From: Chondrus crispus
Lineage: Eukaryota; Rhodophyta; Florideophyceae; Gigartinales; Gigartinaceae
Direction of reading: 5' to 3'
NCBI RefSeq assembly: GCF_000350225.1
Contig: NW_005179019.1
Coordinates: 156,977 to 220,976, forward strand
DNA length: 64,000 bases
This document shows, piece after piece, positions 20,447-30,517 of the stretch. Made by a program: the position numbers and the translations under genes. Positions within the stretch are counted from its first letter, which is position 1; each line of letters opens with the position of its first letter. Under the pieces are notes generated by a model. The model was not told the DNA's origin, made no database searches, and worked only from the letters and a program-made list of their open reading frames with translations.

Positions 20447-21130
20447 CAGTATAAACCTTTCAGGCGGGTTGGCGCCAAGACTTCGGTTCAAGTTATGACC
20501 TGAACAGTATCCAAGGGTACACCTCTGCGAACAGCCGTGCGGACAGCACCACCCCGTTCCCTTCACACCCCGTTCCCCTCACACTCCGTTCCCCTCATCA
20601 AGAGAACTGAACACGTGTACTTTACTACTTTACGGAAAAGTTCAGCACCACCCCGTTCCCCTCACACCCCGTTCCCCCTATAAGGAGAAGTGAACACGTG
20701 TACTTTACTACTTTACAGAAGGAAAGTTCAGCACCACCCCGTTCCCCCTCACACCCCGCTCCCCTCATAAGGAGAAGTAAACACGTGTACTTTACAGAAA
20801 AAAGTGAACACGTGTAATAACGAGTCCCCTTTTTTCTTGCTTACACCTAGATTCTTTGCGATGCACGCATCGCGAGTCCTAGACGTTTCCGCGGAAAGGA
20901 AAAGGAAACAAAAGAAATTTTTCTATTGTCTATTGCAGTTCCTGAGAAAGATTGAATACATTACAGTATTGGGGTGTGACTGTACAGTATAAACCTTTCG
21001 GGCGGGTTGGCGCGAAGACTTCGGTTCAACTTATGACCTGAACAGTACCCTTCGAAGGGTACACTTCTGCGAACAGCCGTGCGGACAGCACCACGCCGTT
21101 CCCCTCATAAAGAGAAGTGAACACACCTTA
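20447..21130 (+). repeat. Repeat family B with about 100 bp tandem subunits
   Basis: It begins CAGTATAAACCTTTC, followed by a GACTTCGGTTCAA block and then three tandem units of about 100 bp built from CACCCCGTTCCCCTCA, AAGGAGAAGTGAACACGTGT and TACTTTAC. At 20850 a second copy starts (ATTCTTTGCGATGCACGC) and runs without interruption through GGTGTGACTGTACAGTATAAACC to 21130. A third copy lies at 34446. The GTATAAA motif could be a TATA box, so the repeat may be an LTR or promoter-bearing element, but no coding partner was identified. Confidence 0.75.
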
Positions 21131-21361
21131 TCCCTCTTTTCGCCTTTCCCCATCTCCTGTTCTTCGTTCATCATTTCGCCCTTGCTGAGGCATGAACAAT
21201 GCCGAATCCTCGCAAATTATCTCTGGTGCTCTCATTTTTTCAACTTTTCCGCCGATCAACATGCCTCGGATGACCCCAATGAACATTGGGGGTTATATGA
21301 TCCATGTTCGGAATGGGGGAATATGTGTTACATCAGAGAAGTAAAGAGTGTCATGCAAGAC
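21131..21361. other. No gene seen
   Basis: A short spacer between repeat family B and the minus-strand ORFs. Nothing recognised. Confidence 0.3.
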
Positions 21362-21665
21362 TTAATGATGACATTCCGTGATGCAGTTGCACCGTAGCTT
21401 CCATTCATAAGCCAAAACAGACGCTCTGTCAGATCGAAGAGTAAGCTCGGCTCTACAGCTTGGATTAAAAGTAGTAATGCTCAAGGCTGTGGTATTTCTG
21501 AGGGGAGACAAAGTGAACGGAGTAATAGTTCGAACCAGAGTGTTAGTTGGACGATAGGTAGTGGCAGGGATAAAGAACATGACTTCGAGGATGCATGGCC
21601 GGCCAGAGGGTTTGAGGAGATGACGCAACAAAGCCCTGTGAATGAAACCAAAACATACACGTTTA

Positions 21666-22124
21666 CTATCCAGCTAGTATCGGATTTGCAAACTGAAAGT
21701 CATCCTTTGGGGTAGTGAGCAGAACCGACAAGTGATTATTAAGAACATCCACACCCACCCTAGTAATGCGAATCGAACTATGATTTACCGTCGCGGTCAC
21801 AATTTCCATTCCCATCAAAAAAGTGACACGCATGTTAAGTCGGACTTCGATGAGAACCGGTCCAATGATATCATCACTCGGAAAGAGAGGCCCTTCGCAG
21901 TTTGCGAAGTTAATGACGGCGTATCCAGTAGGATCCTGAAGAGTGATTGTTGTCTCGTTTGACGTCGTTTGTCTGTGTACACAATTTCCAAAGATCATTC
22001 GAAATGTGCAACCGTGGTTGAGTGGGTTGTTTGCCACGTGAAGCATGGACCCGAGAGAAGACAGAGTCACAGAAGCGGATTGTGAAGCCAACACTTTGAC
22101 TAGCGCCGAATCTTTCAGGGCCAA
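21666..22124 (-). CDS. Unrecognised protein segment, possible OB-fold
   Basis: 152 residues. TTITLQDPTGYAVINFANCEG followed by a VLIEVRLNMRVTFLM strand-rich stretch has the strand-D-x-TG-strand pattern seen in OB-fold ssDNA-binding proteins such as RPA. I cannot confirm it. It is preceded on the same strand by other short frames (22115-22327, 22245-22646, 22640-22885) that look like parts of one gene broken by frameshifts or introns. It points away from the Helitron polyprotein. Some plant Helitrons carry RPA-like genes, which makes that reading possible but not established. Confidence 0.3.
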   Translation of the reverse strand: MALKDSALVKVLASQSASVTLSSLGSMLHVANNPLNHGCTFRMIFGNCVHRQTTSNETTITLQDPTGYAVINFANCEGPLFPSDDIIGPVLIEVRLNMRVTFLMGMEIVTATVNHSSIRITRVGVDVLNNHLSVLLTTPKDDFQFANPILAG

Positions 22125-22244
22125 GAAGACGTCTCCTGAAGAATTTGTTGACCACCGATACTGAACATATCCTGAAATCTCGTACTAAAGTTCGAAGAAA
22201 GATGCGAAAAAGGTGTCAGAATATGAATGCATAAGTGAAAGGAA

Positions 22245-22885
22245 TTAGCATCTGTGTGACGTTTCTTGAGCGTATGCATGACGTACAACTCTGCAAACGG
22301 TCTCTGTTGTCGCAGATTGCGGCGCACCAGGGCCGTAAATTTCCTCTATCTTGTTAAAAACAGAAGCACGGGCTAAGAGAGAAACAGACCCTGTATGGTC
22401 TGCAAACAACGCAAAAGGAAATTTGCGGGAAAAATCGGGAACACGAATGAGCAATGCTTTGAGTACCACCTCAATGTCTGGTTTTTTACCGCCATCTCGC
22501 TTGCTTGAGGGAGAGATGCTCTTTTCGGTGTGATTGTCATTTTCCAGATTACTGAGGGCTAGTTTCGTGAGTGCTCTAACGTTTGTGGCGGCTGAGAGGT
22601 TTCTGCTCGTTTCTGCACGCACATCAATGTCAGAGAAGTCTAGCACACGTCTGGCAGAAGCTTCTTTCCATTTTTTGTGGGTTCGGCATGCACTCCAATA
22701 CTGCCTGATGGAGCAGAACTAGGCGTTGTTTGATCTTTGTGAGTCGTAACTGGACAAGCTTCATTGGTTCGAACTGATGTCGGAGAAACCTCTATGTCAT
22801 CACTCATCGCTAAAGCGACTTTCCTCGATGATCGACGGCTTCTGTCTTTTTTCTTCTTAGAAATAGAATTAGAACGCCGCTCCAT
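22245..22885 (-). CDS. Unrecognised protein segments upstream of the OB-like ORF
   Basis: Two overlapping minus frames. 22640-22885 starts MERRSNSISKKKKDRSRRS, a basic Ser-rich N-terminus that could be a nuclear localisation signal. 22245-22646 continues with a conserved-looking stretch, VVLKALLIRVPDF and FALFADHTGSVSLLARA, which again has the D-x-TG-strand pattern. A one-base shift near 22650 separates them. Together with 21666-22124 this may be one two-OB protein. The family is not recognised. Confidence 0.3.
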
Positions 22886-23207
22886 GGCCTGGTATGTACT
22901 GAAATATCAAGTTCAATGTCTCTCAGCTGTAGAACTTGTGTGTAAGACGGGTAGGGTAGGAGGTGGTGTGAGTGAGGTTGAGCGGAAGTGAATGTGCCTG
23001 CGGCGGCTCGGTGGACAGTGGGGCGAAAGAAAGAAGGGGTTAGTGTCGGAGAGTATCTGACTTTAGAGATGACACCAAGCTAAATCGTCCTAGTGCTTGT
23101 TATGAAGGGCCAGCCAGGGTAGGCAGTGAGCACGGACAGCCTTAACTTGCGAGATGGATTTCAACGTACAGGAAAGGCGTATATACAGGTTGTGAGTTTT
23201 TCATGAA
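22886..23207. other. Spacer with a duplicated 40 bp coding fragment
   Basis: No gene. The stretch at about 23031-23072 (GAAAGAAGGGGTTAGT ... GAGAGTATCTGACTTTA) recurs at 23437-23478 inside the next ORF with few differences. It looks like a local duplication of that coding segment. Confidence 0.45.
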
Positions 23208-23690
23208 ATGTACTACATGGAACTCAGAACAGAAAATGTTCATATCATGAGACGAATCATTCGTCCTCTAGCAGTTTCTGATACATTCGAAGCACATGGT
23301 GTCAGAATGATCCTCGTCTTGTGCTTGTCGAATACAGTACCGACAATTCGGATGCGACATATTCCTAGTATTCAAGCGATGTCTCCTCAATTACAAGCCG
23401 TAAGAAAGTTGTACAGTGAATTCAAGAAAATGAAATTGAAAGAAGGGGTTAGTAAGGGAGAGTATCTGACTTTACCTGAGATCTGCTTGTTACTTAGTTG
23501 CTTCCTTGTCTTAACCGGTTTTCCATTGAAAAATCAACCACCTATACCGGCATGGGTGGTGAATTTTTACACAGAATTGATGCTCTCCAGAACATCCGTT
23601 CTGGAGATTCTGCAGCGTACGACGTACCATTACACAAGGTCATGTCTCTTCATGTCATTCAGACTATCAAAACCCTTAGTGCAGATATGA
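23208..23690 (+). CDS. Possible N-terminal segment of the Helitron polyprotein
   Basis: 160 residues, including LYSEFKKMKLKEGVSKGEYLT and a hydrophobic stretch. I recognise no domain. Its orientation and position, ahead of the DUF6570-like and Rep segments on the same strand, suggest it is the upstream part of the Helitron gene. It could equally be an unrelated small ORF. Confidence 0.25.
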   Translation: MYYMELRTENVHIMRRIIRPLAVSDTFEAHGVRMILVLCLSNTVPTIRMRHIPSIQAMSPQLQAVRKLYSEFKKMKLKEGVSKGEYLTLPEICLLLSCFLVLTGFPLKNQPPIPAWVVNFYTELMLSRTSVLEILQRTTYHYTRSCLFMSFRLSKPLVQI

Positions 23691-24242
23691 TATAGAGAAA
23701 GGCATATACGTGTGGGCATCAATTCATTGAAGACACACGAAAAATCGCATGAAGGCATCAAACACCACCGTGCTCTACAATGTTTTTGCCAAAGCATGAT
23801 TGAACAGTACCATAAATGTGACCAGAGCGGAACATATTGGTACCGAATTCCATGTATGTGTTTTCATGGACATGTGTCAACTTGATGAGCATGCCCCGTC
23901 GGATACTGGGTTGAACCCTACGAAATGCTGTCTCTTACATACTTCGCAGGGCATAAAAATGCTCGACAAGGTCAACAGGGACTTGGGGTAGCTTTGGAGC
24001 TGTTGTGGGCGCAGTTGCGGAAATAAGCCAGTTGGAAAACGCAATCCGGTACGCGATAAAAAGGTACGTTTGGACGTGCCTGTAAATTCATGATCTTATT
24101 TTTCTCGGCCGTTCCTGCCAATCTCATTTGATTGTGTTATCGGATAATACATGCAATCCATCGACCGACCTATTTGTACATACTGCGCCACACATGCCAC
24201 AAAACCACGAATAGGATTTCTCTTCTGCTAGTTGAGTAGACA

Positions 24243-24692
24243 ATGCACGAAACTTTGTATGCAGTACTGCGCAGCACCATGGGCAAAAGCAATTACCATC
24301 TGATATTGGCATGTGATTCCCATTTGGGAGTGATGAAAGGGCCCGTCAGCAGAGAACACATCTCAAGTGGCCCGAGAAAAAGATGGCACAATGATGTGAC
24401 AGAATCAAGGCAGTTCTGCGACGACTGCATTTCGTTGGTAGAAGCAGGCCCAGGGCACCAATCCCATCGAAGTCATGATTGCGTAACTGAAGAAGAAATA
24501 TCTGCAATGGACGCCAATGGTCAGTTTCAACCAGTCAACGACAAACAGAAACGCTTCTGTTACGAACAAGGGTTTGCAAAGCTTGGCCTGGACTCGTTGC
24601 GAAGAAGGGTATGTGCAGTATGCGACTGTAGTTGGCCAGTCGACAAGGTGACGTTTTTGGATATGATAGATCGAAAACAGGCATGTGCTTAG
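24243..24692 (+). pseudogene. Helitron N-terminal segment
   Basis: 149 residues ending RRRVCAVCDCSWPVDKVTFLDM. A CAVCD element of this kind precedes the DUF6570-like domain in many Helitron proteins. The next segment (24632-25366) continues in a different frame, so a shift lies near 24690. Confidence 0.5.
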
Positions 24693-25366
24693 GTGAGAAA
24701 GCTTCAACCTGTCCAGGGAGTGTCAGAAACTCTGAAGGAGTACTACGATGTCTCCGATTTCTTTCCCGTCCTCCGCAGAGCATTGCTTTCCCGAATGGGA
24801 GTAGAACAGAAAAGTTTCAAGGCAGAAGTGGAATGGTAATGCTCATTGTTTGTGATTCGTGCCAACGAAGTTTGAAAAGCGGTACAGAAAAACCGCCAAA
24901 ATTTGCTATTGCGAATGGGTTTGACATTGGTGCATTGCCTGTCGACCTGTCCGAAGCCACATCAATCGAACGAAGACTCACGAGCATGACGTCTGTAGCA
25001 ATACTCATCACGGTCTTACGCGGGGGGAAGCACTCATTCATCAGAGGACATGTTTCAATAATACGTATGGATCCAACATCCATTTGCCGTAGATTACCAA
25101 ACCTCCTTGGAAATGAAGAATTCTTTCTGGTAATCATAGCTGGGAAGCTCACACCCGTTCAAGAGGTGATTTCAATGCGCCGACACGAATGCAGTCACTC
25201 TAAAGTGCGCGACTTGCTTGCCTTATACCTTGGGAACAACATCCTGTACAAGAGATTCTTCGCATACCTTGATGAAAATGCACTGGAGAGCCTGAAGGAG
25301 AAAAGAGAACGGATAGGAATCCGTTTGCATAGAATGGAAGACGAAACGCGCGAGGGCGTCTGCTAG
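24632..25366 (+). pseudogene. Helitron DUF6570-like domain
   Basis: The frame contains VCDSCQRSLKSGTEKPPKFAIANGFDIGALP followed by ATSIERRLTSM. The C-x2-C, P-x-x-AIANG, IG-x-LP and ER-x-L series is characteristic of the region before the Helitron_like_N domain. A central hydrophobic block and a C-terminal YKRFFAYLDENALESLKEKRE complete it. The first 60 residues are probably out of frame. Confidence 0.65.
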
Positions 25367-25369
25367 AGA

Positions 25370-25715
25370 TACTGTGCTTGTTCGTAACCATGGTTCATTT
25401 GTTTCGGACTTTGATGAAAACCTGCTGGCTCTTGCAATCCCCAATTTGTTCCTATTCGGACGTGGACATCCAGGAATAAAAAGGTGTTGACCAGTTTCGT
25501 TTGAGGAGTGAATTAATTACTATATGCGATTGAGTTCGAGAAGGTTTGGACAACATAAGGGGTTTCCACTTGTATCCTTTGATATTTGCGGAAGGAAACG
25601 AGTGATACGGTCCACAAGTATAAGAGCAGTTAATTCACCCCATAAGTACGAAAAGTTTGCACATGTTACGCGAGAAGAGCTTGCCAATCCCCTCTCAAAG
25701 CAGCGAGAGTGTTAG
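25370..25715 (+). pseudogene. Helitron linker before Rep, with stops
   Basis: Translation across stop codons gives ENLLALAIPNLFLFGRGHPG, then MRLSSRRFGQHKGFPLVSFDI (25524-25715). The sequence FPxLFPFGxGG ... RRFxxHxxF is usual for Helitron proteins at this point. The stops show decay. Confidence 0.55.
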
Positions 25716-25835
25716 AAAGAAAAAATGAACGGTCGTTTATCCGCAGAAACGGCCAAAGACACATCACGCGCAGCCCAACTGATAAAAACTGTTCGTGCGT
25801 CTCAATCCAATATGTAGGGGTCTAGAGCAGAGAGA

Positions 25836-27443
25836 ATGACGTATCGAAGAAAGGCCTTCTCGATGGACGCATATCTCAAGTCAGGAGCGATTTTTGTCAC
25901 ACTGACGCCAAGCGATGTCGGTACAATTGCAATTGCGATTCTTTCAGGGAATGTAAGACTGGAAGATATCGAAAGCGCGGGACTTGGGAGTCTCCCGTCT
26001 CCCGCAAAGAGGCTACTTATTTCTGGATTGGATCCGAACGCATGTTCCGAATATTTCGAAATAGTCTGTGATGCATTTGTGACAGAGATTCTTCGGTTTG
26101 ACCGGAAGCGTGGAAGATCAATGAAGGGAGGTGGTCTCTTGGGTTACGTTAAGGCGTACATTGGTGCGGTCGAAACTCAGCAGAATGGAACATTGCACAT
26201 GCACCTCGTGGTGTTCATCGCTGGGCTTTCTCGAAGAGCACGCGACTTTTCGAAACGCTGCGATGACCCAGAAGATGGAGAGAGGTTCAAATATCGTTTT
26301 TGCGCATTCGTAAATAGCGTCGTATCAAGCTCGGTACCATTAGATCCGAAACCTCTGTGTCCATCGTGTGGAAGTGAGGACGGTCTAACCCCTCTGAATA
26401 AAATATCGAGAGAAGCCTTGCGAAAGATTCCATGTTACAAGCGCCCGTTTCCAACATCAATGTGCAGTGTTTGCAAAATGTCTTTTGGTGCCACAACTGT
26501 CATCCGGAGTGAGGTCAGAAGGCTTCAGCGAAGCATCGAGGGTCAAGGTATGAATACTGAAACCCTCTTAATTCCTGCTGGGTCAAATAACAGAGAGAGC
26601 GACGTGCTCACAGAAATCCATTGCCTGCTTCCAGCAAGGTTGACATGGCCGATGAAAGCTCCAGAAGAAACGGAAACAACTACAGAAAAGGTCGAGCAAT
26701 TGCATAGGCTACGGCTCGCCCAGGTATTACTCTTCACTCAAGAGCACAATTATAGGCATGTGTCATCATGTTTCAAGCAAAGCTTGGCGTCAAAGTCCGG
26801 AGAATGCAGATATTCCTTCCCGCGAAAGCCCGTCCAGAAAACGTGCATCCGTGAAGGCCTCCATATGGATATGGAGAGGCTTCCCCATAATGAGTACATC
26901 AACCCATACAACGATATCTTGACACTGCTTCTTCGGTCCAATCATGACATAAGATTTCTCGTGGGCGGCGGTACCACGGACACGTTTTACTATTGCCTGA
27001 AGTACGTGACAAAAATCCAGCTTAATGATGAACCGATTGAGAAGGTTGTAATGGAATCATTTGATCGGCGTACTATACAAGAACAGAAACGGGTACAAGA
27101 CGGACTTCCATTTTCAGATCTCTCGATTGCAAGGTCCCGCATAAACTCGATGGCCATAGGTTTGTCACGAAAGCAAGAAGTATCGGGAACAATGTGCGCA
27201 TTATATCTACGCCGAAAGACAGCTTTGATATCATCACATGATTTCGCTGTCGTTATGCTGGCACAAACCATGTCCATCATCTTGAAAGGGAAGCACAAGG
27301 TCAGCTTGATCGCAGTAGGCAGAGACCAATATGTGACGTGTCCACAATACCTTGATTTTTTGTATCGTCCGACACAGATGGCGAAGATATCAATGATGGG
27401 AGTATGTGTCAATGTTCAAAAGAGAACGAGTTGGAGCTCCTGA
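25836..27443 (+). pseudogene. Helitron Rep (HUH endonuclease) segment
   Basis: 535 residues. FVTLTPSDV (about 20-28) opens the Helitron_like_N domain. AVETQQNGTLHMHLVVF (111-127) carries the two histidines (121 and 123) that bind the catalytic metal. Cysteine pairs CPSC and CSVC follow. YCLKYVTK (386-393) is the two-tyrosine Y-x2-K-Y-x2-K motif that cuts and joins DNA. So all Rep active-site residues are present. The frame is lost near 27398, where one extra G in ATGATGGGAG shifts the reading: one base fewer gives EYVSMFKRERV in the 27406 frame. Confidence 0.85.
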
Positions 27444-28188
27444 TAATGACGGATCTATGGAGACAGACCCTGTTAGATACAAATTTTCCGAAGGACATCC
27501 TTTGGAAGGAACACATGCCATCCGTTGCCGAAGGGTTTATGTAGTCCCAGATATTGTCGGTCCTCCGCTTCCAGATAGAAAAAAACTGGAAAGAACAGAA
27601 GAGAAAGAAAGATATGAACTCATAGCTCTGATTCTTACATTTCCAGTCCATTTCGATCAAGATATTCTCCAAGGAAAGCAGTCATATCGGGAATCTCTAC
27701 AAAAATTTGAGAATTCCGCGCTTTTTTCTGAAAAGAAGAGAGAGGTTCTCGAAAATATGCGGAAGTATTACGATTCAAAGAGGGCGGCAGAGGTTGAAAG
27801 AAATAATAAGATTGCACATGTAAGTGAATACATGGACCGCTATGATGATACCGCCGACTTCGATCAAGCCATGACGATGCCAGAAGAGCTGGGTATCAAA
27901 GAAGCACCGTGTTGGGAAGAATCCTTACAAATGGAGGCAGGTTGTGGTCCAATGACATCATCAATGATAGCTGGATCTGGAATGTCGACAAGTGAAGGCA
28001 TGCTTTCCGCAGAGACCAAGGACATTGCATATTCTGCCACAGCAAATGCCTGCATCAGATATATCGCAGGCAATAATCTGGTGTCAACTCCCTTGCGGTT
28101 ATTTTGGCCTGGAATCGTTCAAGTCCCTGTCGTCCCAACTCCCGGAAACATCTTATCTCACGAAGATATCACTAAAAAGGCCTGCTGA
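27406..28188 (+). pseudogene. Helitron segment between Rep and helicase
   Basis: It continues directly from the Rep frame (SMFKRERV) and includes HAIRCRRVYVVPDIVGPPLPDR, the typical post-Rep stretch, then charged helical linker sequence. The frame ends after DITKKAC. The helicase reads in the third frame, so a second shift lies upstream of about 28190. Confidence 0.7.
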
Positions 28189-30112
28189 TGTGTCATCCAT
28201 AACCTCTGCAGAAGTGAGCCGACAAATAGAGGTCATGAAAGCGGAGGTCATTGGTAATCGCCTAAGATGCAATCGTATGTCAGATGAAAAGCGAAAAAAA
28301 TCCCAACCGCGTATTCGTACAAATACCATGCAGGAGGGTGAGGTCGAAACAACCGTTCAAATACTCATCGAAGGGCAATTGGCAGAAACGATCGCGAGTG
28401 ATGATCAACCTGGGGGAGAGAGGAAATCAACCGGACTTTCGATGAATCATCTGATTGAAACAATTTCCAATCATCATCAACTTAACGAGCTACAGTCTAA
28501 AGCTTTTGAAATTGCAGGAACTGGGCTACTGAATAGGATGGAAATCGCAAGTAGTCCATTTGAACCCTCAAGTCATGACGAGACGAAAAATGAGTTCCTC
28601 ATGTACCTGAGAGGAGAGGGTGGCACCGGGAAGACAAGAGTAATCAAAGCGTTGCAGCACCTGGCACTTAACTGCGGAAGAACAAGGTCTGTCCGAACGT
28701 GTGCACCGACGGGAACCGCAGCATCTTCGATTAGCGGACAAACCTTTCACTCTCTCCTGGGAATTAGAGGAAGAACCCTTTTCGACTCAAAACGCAAAAT
28801 TCCAGACAAGTATAAAGAGGAGCACACAGAAACGGTGATGGTAATTATAGATATTATTTTCATGCTTGATAGAAAACATCTCGGTGCGCTTGATGTATTT
28901 CTTCAGAAGGTGAAAGAAAATGATTCTTGTTTTGGCGGGGTTTTGGTGTTATTTTGTGGGGACTTTTTCCAAATACCGCCGGTCGGAGGCGAATGCGTGT
29001 ACAAAGATCCATCCCTGTCGAAGAAGCAGAAATGCTTCCTCGATGAGATGGGATATCAAAGATGGAGAGGCCCGAAATATTTCATCATGTCGAAAGAAGG
29101 CATGAGGCACAGCGCAGACCCAGACTATGCATCGTGTTTGAAAAGGCTTAGAAGAGGAGAACTGACTGCAGCAGATCGTCCCATGCTTAACACACGAGTG
29201 ATTGGGAGATCATTGCGATCTCAGGCGCCGACTCAATCAATAAAGGGATACGTTCCCCTCGTCGTGAGGTCAAACGAACTGCGAACGTCTCTTAACTGGC
29301 AATCAGTGAAGGCTATAAGCGAGAGGAATCGGATCAAACCAATAGTCTGTGCGGCAAAATTCCATCACTCGAAGGGAATAACGATAGGAGTGCACGACGT
29401 GAGAAAGCTTCTCACCTGTACGGACACTCGAATGTCAAACTTTTCTCCGCTACTTCCACTTGTACCCGAAATGCGAGTTCGTGTCACACGAAATGTTTCA
29501 GTTGAACTTGGAATCGCAAATGGAACGGAAGGCGTTTTGGAGGGGGTGAAGTTTAGTCAAAGCGTAGCGTTTGAGGAGACCACTCTGTTTGACGCAGAAT
29601 GCCTTCTGGCAATTGAACAACCCAATGTTTGCTTCGTGCGTGTGCCATCATGCAGTACCACACTGCCGAGAAGATTCGAAGTGGTTCCCAAGAACCTTTC
29701 TGCCAATTCAATTCCGATACAGCCAATGAGGTCAAGAAAGTTCAAGCCGTCTCTGAAGGGTCGACTAGCGGCTGACGGAAGCATTGAAGTAACAAAACTG
29801 CCATTTGTTCCTGCCTATGCTTCGACGACGGACAAAGTGCAAGGTATCACCGCTGATGCCATCATTGCATTTCCTTTCATGAAAGGTTGTTCGGCCCGAC
29901 CCCCTGTTGCGTCTCTTTATGTGGTCTTATCGCGAGTGAGAATGCTTGATTCCTTGTACTTATACGAGCCCTTAACAGATGACGTGATAGAATATTTCAA
30001 GCCCGAGAGGTCTCTGCTCGAAGAAGAGGAACAGCTGGAAGGTCTCCATGACGCAACTCTGCGAGTTCTGTCTAAAACCGAGGCGCGTAACAGAGAAAGC
30101 ACAATGACGTGA
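28170..30112 (+). pseudogene. Helitron Pif1-like helicase
   Basis: The open frame starts at 27992, but the meaningful part begins later. Walker A is GEGGTGKT at about residue 208 of the open frame, followed by CAPTGTAASSI and TFHSLLGI. The Walker B position reads VIIDIIFML, where VIIDE(I/V)SM is normal, so the catalytic Glu is replaced by Ile. Motif III is FCGDFFQIPPVGG. The C-terminal half has TTDKVQGIT and YVVLSRVRMLDSLYLYE. The domain is complete in length, but loss of the Walker B Glu predicts an inactive ATPase. Confidence 0.85.
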
Positions 30113-30190
30113 AATGGTGGTCCAAACTCGATCATATTGTGCTATTTCCTAAACTCCTATTTTCGCCATGAAATCTTGTGGTGAGAAATT

Positions 30191-30246
30191 CAACACACCG
30201 GTTGTAATTTCCGTGAAATTTCCATGAAATTACAACCGGTGTGTTG
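30191..30246. repeat. Perfect 20 bp hairpin after the Helitron helicase (hairpin 4)
   Basis: The arms at 30191-30210 (CAACACACCGGTTGTAATTT) and 30227-30246 are exact complements with a 16-base spacer. It lies about 80 bp after the helicase stop. It may be part of the Helitron 3' end, a transcription stop for the helicase mRNA, or a snap-back like the others in this window. CTGA occurs about 22 bases downstream (near 30267), but the spacing is longer than usual for a CTRR end. Confidence 0.8.
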
Positions 30247-30517
30247 TCATTCACACATCATAGACATATCTGAAGAAAAGCTTGAAAAAAAATAAATGAC
30301 GACCTGCCATGCCCATTTCGTGTTGTATATTTCCACATTTCAATTGTTTTGATTCGTAATCCGATTTGCACATGGCTACGCTCCAGCTACAGTATAAGAT
30401 GCAGCTGGAGCATTGATATATATCTTCCACGTGGAACAAATGTAATTGCGCAAGGAGATTTTCCGAAACGAAATATGTAGTTTGAGAGCCTGATAATAAT
30501 ACAGGAATCGGAGAGAC

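Larger units (their letters stand above)
23208..30112 (+). mobile_element. Helitron rolling-circle transposon (limits not determined)
   Basis: The plus strand encodes, in broken frames, the standard Helitron series: a CxxC/DUF6570-like N-terminal region, an HUH replication initiator with H-M-H and Y-x2-K-Y-x2-K motifs, and a Pif1-type helicase. Helitrons should start TC and end CTRR with a hairpin just upstream. I could not fix either end. A 20 bp perfect hairpin at 30191-30246 lies about 80 bases after the helicase stop and is one candidate for the 3' end region. If the downstream gene pair is inside, the element would be much longer. Confidence 0.75.

Noticed and set aside
20545-20815. Regular repeats considered as a CRISPR-like array
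   Set aside because: Units of about 100 bp are contiguous tandem copies without unique spacers, and the setting is eukaryotic.
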